Below, piece by piece: positions 1-11,400 of a stretch of DNA of 64,000 bases. Both the position numbers and the translations under genes were made by a program. Below the pieces are notes generated by a model. The model saw only the letters and a list, made by a program, of their open reading frames with translations. It was not told the origin of the DNA and searched no databases. Source of the stretch: Strigops habroptila (taxonomy: Eukaryota > Chordata > Aves > Psittaciformes > Psittacidae); contig NC_046358.1 in the NCBI RefSeq assembly GCF_004027225.2, positions 7,223,284 to 7,287,283 on the forward strand, in the 5' to 3' direction. Position 1 is the first letter of the stretch. Each line of letters opens with the position of its first letter.

Positions 1-176
1 AACCACAAGCTGACAAGGAAACAAGCTAAGCAAATTCTTCTACAGTGGAGGTCTTCCACTAACCACCTCTATACAGCAGAGAAATACAAACTTAGCACAG
101 CTGAGTCTGAACATCAGTATCATGCTAAATGTAAGTGCTGGCTCCCTTAGCAAGCCCATCCCACCCCTTCTCCTAC

Positions 177-257
177 CATGAAAGGAAGGAAACTCTTCAA
201 CATACTCAGAGAGCACTGTTGTTCCCTTCCCTGAATCTGAGTCATCCAGCAATTCCA
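177..257 (-). CDS. EXD1: EXD1 coding exon 3
   Basis: 81 bp, residues 66-92 (VELLDDSDSG...FPSFH). Acceptor is TTCTATTGCAG and donor is CATG|GTAGGA. Acidic stretch following the Lsm-like part. Confidence 0.8.
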
Positions 258-1933
258 CTGCAATAGAAAAAAACAATTTATACTCCAGTGTTGACATGCA
301 CTTGTTATCTCTCCCCCTACCCCCCAAAAAAAGGAGAACCATAACTAATACTAATCACCATAGGATATGGCCATACATGTGAAAAAATAAGTCGAACTCA
401 AAGTGTAGTTTAAATGGTTTAAAAATCACTCTGATATACAAATCTATATAAAATAACTTCCATGGGTAGTCTAGGCAAGGTGCATTTCAGAACACTACCA
501 GTTAAACGAGACTAATGGTTTAGCATCCCACCAAAACAAAGTCAGTATCAAACAACAATTACTTCGAAGACTACAAGGAAATTACTTTGAAGGTACAAGG
601 AAAAAGGCAGACTACAGTCAGTTAATCACTGGGTAAATCCAGTAACTGCCTTCTAGATATTTTCCCCTCAGAACTTTGCTCCTTGTCTCCAAAGAAAAGC
701 AGATGCCAACGGAAACGCACACGACCTTTATACACTAGAAACATTTTTCTTAAATAATTCCATATTCTTATCACAAGTGAATCACAGAAAGAGGCTCAGA
801 TAAACAGACCATTTAATAGAGATGCTTTTGCCTGTGTGAGTAAAAGCAAAACTGAGATAACTAGAATTTTAAGCAACTTCACTGACCAGCAAACTATTAA
901 CGAATGTCTTGCACATATAAGAACATACACAATGAATGTAACTTCCCTTCAGAATATAAACATACAATTATATAGTTGAGATAGTGCTTATCTCAACTGA
1001 TTACCTTCAGATGGGTTACTTTTATTAATGGTCTTATTGGATTTTATTATTTAACTAATAAGCTTTAATGCAGTACAGTCACTAGACCTTCACAGAGTGG
1101 GGAATACCACTGAGAGGTAACTGGGGAACAAAGGTTGTGTAGTTTATACAACATTCGAATTCCTACTGATTTTAGAAGATGTGCAACTGAAGAACTCAGT
1201 GGAGTGACCAAACAACGGATCCTGAACTAAGAGCAGGCACATCCCTGTGCCCCAAAATGCATTAAGAGAAGCCTCACCATTTACTATTTCAGGGCCAAAA
1301 AACATCTTTATTCCTGGACTGCTTCTGCCAGTTTCCAAGTTCTTCACTGAAATGAAAAAAACAGACATACATCAAGTTCCACTTCCACTGCTTGGGGTAG
1401 CAGCTTATCGTTTGCAGAGCGAAGCAGAAATATAGGACCGGGTAGTACTATTAATTAGGGAAAACAAACAAAGAGATCAAAAAATGAGTTATTTTCAGTG
1501 ACAGCTCTCGCACTGTCTAGAAGAGGGTTTCTGTCAGGACACTGCGCACCGAGCAGGACACCACTCGGGACTGCTACACCCGCACAGCCTCACACCTGAG
1601 CGCACAGGCAGGTGCTATCAACTCCTGCTTAACGTTCCATTTACCACAGCGCCGAGGCTTCCCGAGCCACCCGCGCCACAGCGGCCAGACTCAAACCGCG
1701 GGGCCTCCCAACGTCCCTTCACCACCACCCCCCTCACTGAGGCGGCGCAGGGCGTCCTGAGGGCGGGCGGACAGCGGCCCTGCCCACCGCCACGCCCGGC
1801 CCCGACCTGTCCGCAGGAGGAGACTCCAGTCGGGGTTCACGTGCTGCAGCACCCCCTGGAAGACGCCACATTTTAAGGTGACTTTAACGGTTCTGCCCAG
1901 CAGGGCAGCGAGCCGCTCGCTGCTCAGGGCCAT
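177..1933 (-). CDS. EXD1: EXD1, N-terminal part (first three coding exons; 3' end beyond window)
   Basis: Exonuclease 3'-5' domain-containing protein 1. In mouse it is an RNA-binding partner in the piRNA biogenesis machinery, with an N-terminal Lsm-like part and a nuclease-like domain thought to be catalytically inactive. Three minus-strand exons join in phase: 1933-1807 (residues 1-42), 1346-1278 (43-65) and 257-177 (66-92). Together they spell an Lsm-like fold: LLGRTVKVTLKCGVFQGVL (residues 11-29), then VKNLETGRSSPGIKMFFG, then EIVNVELLDDSD. The chosen start (MALSSERL) opens directly into the Lsm strand; an in-frame ATG at 2050 would add an unlikely Gly/Pro/Ala-rich leader. The exonuclease domain must lie to the left of the window. 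The exon 1 donor is the weak GTCGGG; the exon 2 and 3 donors are GTGAGG and GTAGGA. Identity rests on the Lsm-like sequence and on being head to head with CHP1, as in other vertebrates. Confidence 0.85.
258..1277 (-). other. EXD1: EXD1 intron 2
   Basis: AT-rich intron between EXD1 coding exons 3 and 2. I see no repeat, RNA gene or conserved-looking exon in it. Confidence 0.6.
1278..1346 (-). CDS. EXD1: EXD1 coding exon 2
   Basis: 69 bp, residues 43-65 (VKNLETGR...PEIVN). Acceptor is TTTCAG and donor is AATG|GTGAGG. Split-codon phase is conserved on both sides. Confidence 0.82.
1807..1933 (-). CDS. EXD1: EXD1 coding exon 1
   Basis: Encodes residues 1-42 plus one base. ATG is at 1933-1931 and the donor is ACAG|GTCGGG, a GT donor with a poor +3 to +6 match. 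Confidence 0.8.
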
Positions 1934-2381
1934 GCCGGGGCCGCCTAACCGGAGCTCCCCCAGCGCAACACCCGCGGCACTCAGCGCCGGCCGCACTGAG
2001 GCGCCACACCGAGGCCACGCCCCGGGGGGCGGGACCATCGGAGCCCACACCCAATCACAGAGGGGGAGCGCGCGTTGGCGGCGCGTGCTGCGCGCATGCG
2101 TGCCGGGTGCCCCTCGTCGGCCGGCTGAGGGGCGGGGTGAGGCGGGCAGCGAGGGCTGGGCCGAGCCGAGCCGGGCAGGGCTGGGCTGGGCTGGGCTGGA
2201 CTGGACGCGGCGGGCGGGGCGATAAGAGTCGGTGCGGGCTCCCCTTCCGCCTCAGTACAGCTGGGCGGCCGCGGTTGGGCCCGTGCTGGGGTGGCTGTGG
2301 TATAGCTGTCGCTGTTCGGCTGCTTAGCTCTTGTCGGCGCAGAGCTCGGCCCTTCCCTTCCCCTGAGGCCCAGCGGCGGCG

Positions 2382-2448
2382 ATGGGTTCCCGGGCGTCCA
2401 CGCTGCTGCGGGACGAGGAGATCGAGGAGATCAAGAAGGAGACGGGCT
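2382..2448 (+). CDS. CHP1: CHP1 coding exon 1
   Basis: Residues 1-22, containing the myristoylation signal and first helix. The start sits in GCGGCGATGG, and the donor is GGCT|GTGAGT. Confidence 0.95.
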
Positions 2449-5400
2449 GTGAGTGCAGGGCCGGGAGGGGCGGTGGGGGCTGGGCACCTGGAGCCGTCCG
2501 TCCGCCCCGTCGCGGCTGCGCGCCGAGCCCTGCCCCGGGCGGTCGGCCCTGCCCGGCGGGGGAGGCGAGCGCGGCCGCTGCGGTCCCGGCTGGGCAATGC
2601 CTGTTCCTAGCTGGCCCCGGGCTGGAGCTTCGCTGTCCCCAGCCTCCGCGGGCGGACGTGTCTTGTGGGACTGCGGAAACCTGGGAAGCGGCTCTCGGTT
2701 CGCCTGGTCGCCGCGCAGGAGCGGCCCTGGGCTGATAGGAATCCGCGGGCAGCGCGTTTCCTTTGGTGCTCCACCGGTCGCTTGGGGCTGGCCGCGGCCG
2801 CCAGCAGTAAATACCACTGCTAGCAAGGGGAGTGCTCCTTGAGTGAGGCTGGACATGGCAGGGGCGGCTGCGGGGTGTGGTGTTGCTCGGTGCACTAGAA
2901 CGCGAAAGCTGTCACCAAGCCCGCCGGGAGCTGCGAGTCCCTTCGGGTCCTGGGTGTGCTTGGAGCGGCGGGGGAGAGGGAGCCATTGCTGTGTGATCGG
3001 CTGCTCAACGGCAGCGAGATCTGGGTGGGAAGGGAGAGAAGCGGTGCGCTTGGAGTCCGCAGTATTGCACTGGGTCAGAGAGAACTCGTTGGATTTTTGA
3101 AGAGTTTTTTGTTTCTGGTGCTGGAGTTTCTCTCCAGCAGCTGCTTTTAGCCTGCAAAAAGCTCTCATGGTATAGTGATTTTTTTTTTTTTTCCTACCTG
3201 CTATTTGTTTCATAGGCTATCACGAAAGTTGCCTTAAGGGTATTCAGCATGAATGCTGAGTGGCATTTAAAGCATAAAGGAGGTAACACAACTTGTGAAA
3301 GTTGGGTGTGCTTAACTAAAAAAAAAAGTGAGAATCCCTGTGCTAGTCAACAACTGGGAGAGCATGATTGAATCAGGACTGCAGTATAGAGCTACTTTAC
3401 CCTATAGTTTTTGATCGAGTTGTTCTCAGTAAATATAAAGTACCTTAGAAAAGGTAAAACTCAGTGTTGTTAATTTGGCTGGTAGAACGGTTGCCTGAGA
3501 GTGTTAGCAAATACTGAGTGATAGTAAATGGAGGGTGCCCTCCTAACTGATTGGAGAGAGGAGGTCATAAATCATAGATATCATTCTGCTGTACACACAC
3601 ACCCCCAGGTAAACGAGGTCTTCCCAGATGAAACCTTTTTCTTGCTTGTGCTTGTTAATCTGCTCTTGCTACATGAAAGTACTTTCTTCAGTTTTCTTTC
3701 AAATAGGAATAGTATTATGTATTCTTTTTAGGTGATAGTTTACTTGTGTCAGGAAAATGAGTGGCTACAGAAAAGGAGTGGAAGAAAATGAAGGCAGTAC
3801 TGGCTAATGTAACAGACAGCTGAGCGAGTTAACATAGCTTCCATGATCCTTTTTCCATCTGTCAAGGGAACCTTCTCTAGGAAGGCTGTGATAAACAAGT
3901 AGTAATGTCCAAGTGTGCTTATCCAGCAATAACTTACTGTTTGGTTGTTGTGGGGTTTTTATTTTCTTAATCACAAAGATCATAAAGGTAGCATTCCCTC
4001 GTTTATAAAGATGCTTTAAAAACCAAACCCCAAATCTGGAATGTTCTTCCAAAAGGCTTTACTCTTTTTCTTGTGCCAATGTTTGATTCATTGTCAGTGG
4101 TATTTCATTCCTAGAGTTTTACTTGCATGGTAGTTAAATAAATACCACTGAGATGGCTGTATAGGCATTCTAAGCAATAAAACCACTCAGGTCTAGTTAG
4201 CCTCTTACGTCTTCAAAGTGGGGAGCTTAAGGTTGTGATGAGTTGGGCTTCAGCTTTGTGGCCTGTATTTTGTACTACTCAATTTTGTAAGTAATACCAC
4301 TTTGTTAATCAAGCATTGCTAACCTGAGCCATGCTTGTTGTCTCTGACTTCTATCAAACAAATATTTTTTTCCCCAGCCTGTAACCAGAGTTTAAGAATG
4401 TGATTTTTCCTCTACCTCTTATACTTCTCTAGTATAAGTAGAGAAGTACTTTCCATTTTTCTAGATGGAAAATTCCACCAAGCTCTTAGCACTGTTATAC
4501 CCTTCATATGGGTGCAAATATTTATGCAAGGTACAAGGTGGGGGGAGAACCCCAGGATGCTGGTTTATCTGGAGCAAAGTTCACAGGGAGAATGCTAAGT
4601 TAGTATTACTGACTGGAATATCCTGTGGTTTGTTAGAAACTTGATGCTGATGATACCTTTCCTATTAAAGAGTGAGAAAGGGACCTCTTAGATGTGAAAC
4701 AAACTGGCAGTACATGTCCATTCTGAACCCATGTTGTTCCTAAGGGTTCTTTCTTTTTCTGGCCTCCTTACTGTGAAACATGACTCCTTCAGTTCATCTG
4801 GGGTAAGTATGAGGTACTGAACAGAACACTTAACCGATTTGATTGAGTTCAAGTATGGAATTATACAACTTGCTCCTTGCTCAGGTTATGTAGCACAATT
4901 AAATAGCTAATGATACTAACACAAGTGATAAACCATATGTTAATGTTTGTTAGCTGAATGGATTAAAAAGGTATCTCTTAAGGGACTAGAGTAGTCTTTC
5001 AAAAGCCATACAATGACACTGAATCTCTTTAACGAAATCTAAGTTGGGATTAAAGTCATATATTGTGGTGAAAACCGCTCCTCAGCATAATAAATTTGGA
5101 AACCAGTAAAGTTTCCAGGAACTGGGGAATAAAATGTCCACTAAAACCTCTACTTAGTGACAGAAAATCTCCATCAAGTTCTCGGTAGCAGATGCTAAGC
5201 CTGAAGTTGACAGTCCTAAATCTTACATGACATTGTGTGGAAATTGTTTGCTTCGCATATAAACATTTTTAATTTTGAGTTTGAAAAAAACCTTCAAGAA
5301 GTCCTAATTGCTTTTATGTTTCATTAACAACTATAAGAAACAGATGAGAGGTCCAAGATGTTCCTTGTCTGCATTCTGTTGCAAGCTTTTGGAAAGCCAT

Positions 5401-8400
5401 TGGAATGTAACAGTATCCAAACTATTTGGTTCACACCCTTTGTTCCTGAGCTTTCAAGCATATACCTAAGGATTAATAATAAACTAATGCTCATAGAATC
5501 ATAGAATGGTTTGGGTTGGAAAGGACCTTAAGATCATCTAGTTCCAACCCCCCTGCCATGGGCAGGGATGCCTCCCACTAGACCATGTCACTTAAGGCTT
5601 AAGAGAAAAAAGTATTTTAGTGCTAAGAGGTGATGAATTTTCTGATGGTATCTCTTTGTTTTCCAAGTATATAAATGTGAGTTTATGTTAATGTTTTAGA
5701 CAAGAGTTTGAGAGTGTCTAATTGCAAAGAAATATGTGAAGATTTAAAGAAGTAAACTAGAGGATACAGTTCCTATTTTAGATATCTTAGAAGGGACCTT
5801 GGTGGGGGAGCAGAATAGGTAAAATAGTGTTTCAACTAGCTTTGAGCCGTAACTTCTGACTTTTAAGAAGCAGCCATGAATTGCAGATCTTTTTTCTATT
5901 TCTTGTATTGTTGGCAGGGAATGACAAAATCTTTATTTTGTATGAGAAGGCTCTGAAAAGTGTCTGGTGATGCAGCTTTCATGAGAGATGAGAGCCAAAA
6001 ATGAAATTATGAAAGAATACAGTGGTGGACCTGAATCATCTTCCTTTCTTCTATAGCAATGATGTGCTTTTTGTCTAGTATGAGATTAACAAAAACATTT
6101 CTTCTCCTGTCAAGAGTTACATACTATTGATCACATAGTAGCTGTTACGGAGGTGTTGTAGAAATGGAGATGCTGACATTAGTTTGGAAGTGGTACCTGA
6201 GCAGAATTTTCCTCATGCTCTCTGTTTCCAGGAAGGAGTTGGGAGCACAGGGCTTCTTAGTGGAGAACTCCAGCCTATTCTGTTTTCACCATCAGTTGTT
6301 GTTAGGGCATATCATGTCTAAAACACTAAATCAGAAATGCAGAGATTTGAAGTCTTTAAAATACTGGTGCCTGCTTTCCAGTGTGTTCTAGTGTCTTAAC
6401 TTGAAATTGAGTAAGCTGCCCACTCTATGGAGTGTTGGCTTAGGCGGAACTGAGCAAATTGCCCAACCTTATGCAAAGAATGAAAGTTGCCGAGGAGACA
6501 AGGGAAGGAAAAAAAAAAAAACCTCACACACAGTTGCTGGCAGGTCACCCTAAGGGAGGGAGCAGTTGAACCTAAATAAATAGGCTGGAGAAAGAACAAA
6601 CCTGGGGGAAAAGAAAGAGAACCTAATAAAATGCCTCAGTTGTCACAGATCAGACAACTGCTGTGCAACCTGTTCCCATATGTTTTAGCAAAAAATAAAA
6701 GTATTGTGCTGGTGAAGGCTTTTAAAACAATTGAATCTGAAAATGACACAATGTCCTAGTTTAACAATATAGAAAAATCACATTTTTACTGAGTAAACAT
6801 TAACATTCAATTCAGTCTTATTTCATTAACTTCATCCGAAGAGGCTCTGAAAAGCCAAGGTCTTGTGTAGAGTTCTTTCAGTGTTAAAGGAATTGCTGTT
6901 CTACATAGGTTTAACCTGCTCCCATCATGGATTGATCTAATCATCTGGATGTCTGGTATCTTGGGTTGTCTAATATCTTGGTAATGTTGGCAGCATTATG
7001 CTAAATTTAGTACTGGCTTTAAAATTTCTGTTTCAAATTGCAAATTGAGGTCTGCAATAACTTTCTGCTTGCTTTATGTCCTAACTCCTTCCCAAACTTC
7101 TTTACAAATAGGCTTTTTAATTTTTTGAACTCCATGTCCTGGGAATTACTTCAGTGAATCCCCAAATGAACAAACTGTTTAGATTGAGGCAGCCCAGTCA
7201 AGGAGGAAGAGTGATCAGGTGTACAGTCTCTCTGACCACTTACCAGATGCAGAGAAACCGAGTGCACTTTCCATCTTTAGATGGAAAAAGACAACGGGAG
7301 TAGAGATAAGCAAAAGAGAAGGAAAGATACTATAGCAGAGGCCTGCAGTGTCATGAATGACGTAGAGGTCATCAGTGGAGGCTGTGTCCACATTATTTCT
7401 AGCCCCACAGGAATTAAGGGAAAGGGAGTAGAACTGTGAATCAAATACTTTCTCAATTGCCATTACTGACTCAGATAACCAAAAGATGCTGGAGACCAAA
7501 ACCATAAATGGATAGAAGACAGACAAATTTTTTGGGCTTATTTGTGGATTCTTGAATACTAAGATGTAATTTACAGCTCATGAAGTTCCTACACTGCTGA
7601 TTGCTTCGTGCTTCCGACGGAACTTGTTTCGTGTGATCTTTTTTGAGCAAAGTGGCTCAGTGTAATGAGATCTGTTCTGATGAGGAGTCATTAACATGCT
7701 AATTTGTGTTTCTTCTTTCGTTTTTTCTTTTTTTTCTTCCTGCAGTCTCCCACAGTCAAATCACCCGCTTGTACAGTCGCTTCACCAGCCTTGACAAAGG
7801 AGAAAATGGCACTCTTAGGTGGGTATCATCTTTGCGCTGACACGTCTGTGGTGGTGACTTGCTTTTGCAGGGTGCCTGCAGGTTTTCCACATACAGTGAA
7901 TCAGTGAGGCTATTCTAACAGGTTCTTTCATACCTACTGTCTACATGGACATGGAAGTTTGTTCTCTGTTAGGAAAGGTCAGGAGAAATCTGATTGTTGA
8001 ACTGAGGTACTCTAAATACCGATTGTCTTTGCTGTAGTGCTGAAAGTTCATAGCAGTTAATACAAGAAAGGTCATATTTGGTGTTCAAGGAATTACAACA
8101 CATGTTCAAAAATGTTAAACCACATTTTTAAAGTGTTTATTTCTTACCTTTCTTTATATATTGCTTCTAATAACTATTACAGGAAGGATTCCACTATGTC
8201 ATCTTCATCCTGGCTTTCATATGAAAAGATCATTTATAGTTTTGGGAGCATGGGCTCTTAATTGTTTCTGATACTCAGTGTCTTTTAACACTACTTTGAT
8301 CTGCAAGCCATTTATTATTGTTAACTTTGCACCTCTTGTTAAACACCCATGTCTATTAGTATGCTCAAAAATAAAAAAGAGCTGGAGCTGGGACCAAGTC

Positions 8401-11400
8401 ACTGTGAATAAGCAAATAGACGTTTTATTCTTTAAAATAGCAGTACAGGATATTCCAGGGCCTTTGAAGTGTTTGTCTTCTGTCTACAATTTGAAAACTA
8501 CACAAGTGAACTGGTTTCTTTCAGCTTAATCAATTAAATAAAGATGAGGCTTAAATTTTATCTGCAAAACATTTTTCACTTTGATGGACTGAGTCCACTG
8601 GAAAGAATATTCTCAACTGAAAGGTTAAACTAGTGGGATGATTGCCTATCAAAATACGTCTCTACCTGTGGTCTTTGTTCTCTAGCCTTCCCACTCTGGT
8701 TATTGTATTGTGTGTTGATATTGCTTTGCTCTTTATTTAATGAACTAATTATGAATTCTGATTGTATTAAATTGCTTATTAGTCTTCTCTTTTGATATTG
8801 CCTGTGGATTGCATAGTATTATGGAAACATGACAAATTAGAGCTGTCAATAGTTGCACCAGGGAGCCATTTTGCAACCAGCATAGTCGTTCTAAGACCAT
8901 CCTGCCTCTGAAAGTCTGTTGCTTTTCCATGTTGATGCTGGTATTCAAGGCTCATCTTTGGAAACTAACCTACAGCTTTGAAAACTTGCCAGAACTTGCA
9001 GAACCAGTGCACAGGGAAGCTGGAGAGAACGCAGGAGAGAGTAGGAAGGGGAAAAGGACTTTGTAGCATAGTATATGAGGTCTGGCTGGAATGGAGTTAA
9101 TTTCTTTCATAGCAACTCTATCCCAGTCTAAACCAGTAAACATAGATTCAGGGATCACCTGGGGTTTTGTATGTGATTGTAGGATGCACTATAAACCTAT
9201 GAAAGCTAGACCTATGCGTAAAGCTACAATCACTGCTTAGCAAGTGAAGGTGACAAGTTGTAAGATGCACTGGTTTTTGCTGTACTGCTGACTTACTGCA
9301 GTTTCCTTTCCTGAAGGAAATACACAGCTCCTTCTAGTGCCACAAATTACTGACTTCTGAGTTAACATTTAAGTAACTGGTGGTGGAATTGTGCTGTAAA
9401 CAGGACTACTGAGTATTTTTGGTTAAAAATATTTCTCTCTCCCCTTTTGGCTTGTGTAGGTATTTTAAGCTGGCTGGCTCCAGTGACTGGTACTGTGGCT
9501 GTGCTGTAAATGTCTGGATCGCATAGCTGAAGGGATGACAGAATGGATGATGGGTGTGGAAACAATGGGGGTGGGATGGGCAGGAACTCCTTAAGCCCAC
9601 TCCGTCACCAAAGCCAATGTATCATATAAACTGTAGCATTGGCTAATTGGCAATTGTGACATACAGATCAGCTGATGATACTGTAGGTAAGGTTAATACT
9701 ATTTATGTCTCACTATTAAGTTACTTGAAAAAGAGCACTGACAGCCTCTTCAAACTTTGTAGGTGGGTTTAGTCTTCACTGATGAATAAACATGATAGCT
9801 GCCACACGAGCCTAGCACAGTTTGAACCCAGCACACATTCTTCCTCAACTCTTCCATCCAACTTTAAATTTGTCTATTGACCCCATAAAGTTTGTGTAAA
9901 CTTCAAAGTGATTGTACTCGGTTTACGTAAGAGGAGTAATTAATTAAATATGCTGTGAATGTCTGTTGCACAATGCTTAGCTTCATAGTGTTATGGATGA
10001 GAAGATTGGACTTCTGTTGTTGATAATCACGTGGTACTTGGGAAAGGAAATGAAGTTTCTTTGGAAAATCCCAGTAACTGTGCAAATTGTGATCCCTTAA
10101 CTTGCAATCTTGGCCTCTAAGCATAGCCTGTTCCCAAACATGCCTGACAGTGGCATTCAAATTGTGAAACCTGTCCCAGCACCCACAATATGTGGAAACC
10201 ATTAAGTGATGGAAAATTACTTCCTGAAAAAAAACAATGAGGGCAGAGTAAGAATGATAGCTTGGAAGGTTGTAAATGTTGGTTTCTGAAATACTGATCA
10301 AAGAGAACTTGCTACTGTGAGGCAAGTGAGATGAAGTTATCACTTGCTTACTACTGCCAAACAGTTTAGAAGGCATGTCTTGTGTTTGTTTCCTGTGAGC
10401 AAGAAGAACTGTTTCCGTAAGGGTGACTTACATCTTTGACTTATAAATCAGACATGACAGAAGTCACTCGTGACTGATCAGTAAAAGAAGTGGTAGGCAG
10501 TTCTTTATGGCGTGAAATACATCTTTAAATGTGTACCACTGTTCTGAAGAAGGGGTTTGGATCATGAAATGATAGGGTACTAGAGTAGTTTGTACTTCCA
10601 TTCCTTTCCTCTCCTGCTTCTATATTACATATGGTTTGTTTTCTTTCCATTGCTTTACTTTCCATAAGGTCTAGATAGCTCTACCCTTCTCATCCCTGTT
10701 GAGGGAACAGTACTCTACTACTATTTAGAAGTAAAAAGGATGAACAACCAGAAATAATGGAAGAAGGGTCTAGTAGGTTTCTTCCAACCTTTAGGGTAAG
10801 GCAGAGCCTTCTTTACGGTAGGGGTCTGCTGTGTGCTTTGGAGGATATACTTATGCTTAGAAATACTTGTCTGTCTTAGAATACACAAATCCCTTACTGC
10901 AAAGTATGTCTAAATATGAATGCACTGGCATATATATTAAGTGGTTGGCCTGCATAATGATAGCATGCAGTCAAAGGTTGCTCCGCGTGTTATGTTTAAG
11001 CAAGGATTTAATAGAAGCCAGATTCCTGGAGAGGTATTTTAGAAGAGCCTTGTTGCTATGGCATGTGAACACAGAAGAAATAGAGGGCATCTCATTTCCT
11101 GTAAGCTCCAGTCTCAGCCAGGTGAAGTCGGTCCCTAATGACTGCAGGAAACCTTAGTTTATAAAGTGCAGAATAACTTGCCTCATGCATTCATTTACTT
11201 TTATGGCTGTTACAGCTATTCCAATTATAACACTTGCTCAGTAACGTGCTCTTAATAAGCAAAAATGGTCTACTGCAATCCTGATAATGACAAGACAAAG
11301 AGATTTGAAACCTGGGGAATTGTTTGTGGTTAATTGTTAATCTCCTGTTAGAAAGCAGAATAACTGGAGGCTGAAATGCTGAGTGTAAATTGAGGCTGTA

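Larger units (their letters stand above)
1640..2850. promoter_or_regulatory. CpG island: bidirectional EXD1/CHP1 promoter
   Basis: GC- and CpG-rich block spanning both start codons (EXD1 at 1933 on minus, CHP1 at 2382 on plus). It contains a CCAAT box at 2051-2055 (CACCCAATCACAG context) and an NRF-1-like palindrome at 2092-2101 (GCGCATGCGT). A short run of GGGCT units lies near 2178-2200. No TATA box is evident. The EXD1 and CHP1 start codons are about 450 bp apart. Confidence 0.8.

Noticed and set aside
2178-2205. GGGCT/GGACT pentamer run as a possible satellite or CRISPR-like repeat
   Set aside because: Only about four or five units inside a CpG-island promoter. It is a simple GC-rich slippage run; no spacer structure.
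2431-3213. 260-codon minus-strand ORF over the CHP1 first exon
   Set aside because: Same GC-rich artefact. It overlaps CHP1 exon 1 antisense and has no recognisable motif.
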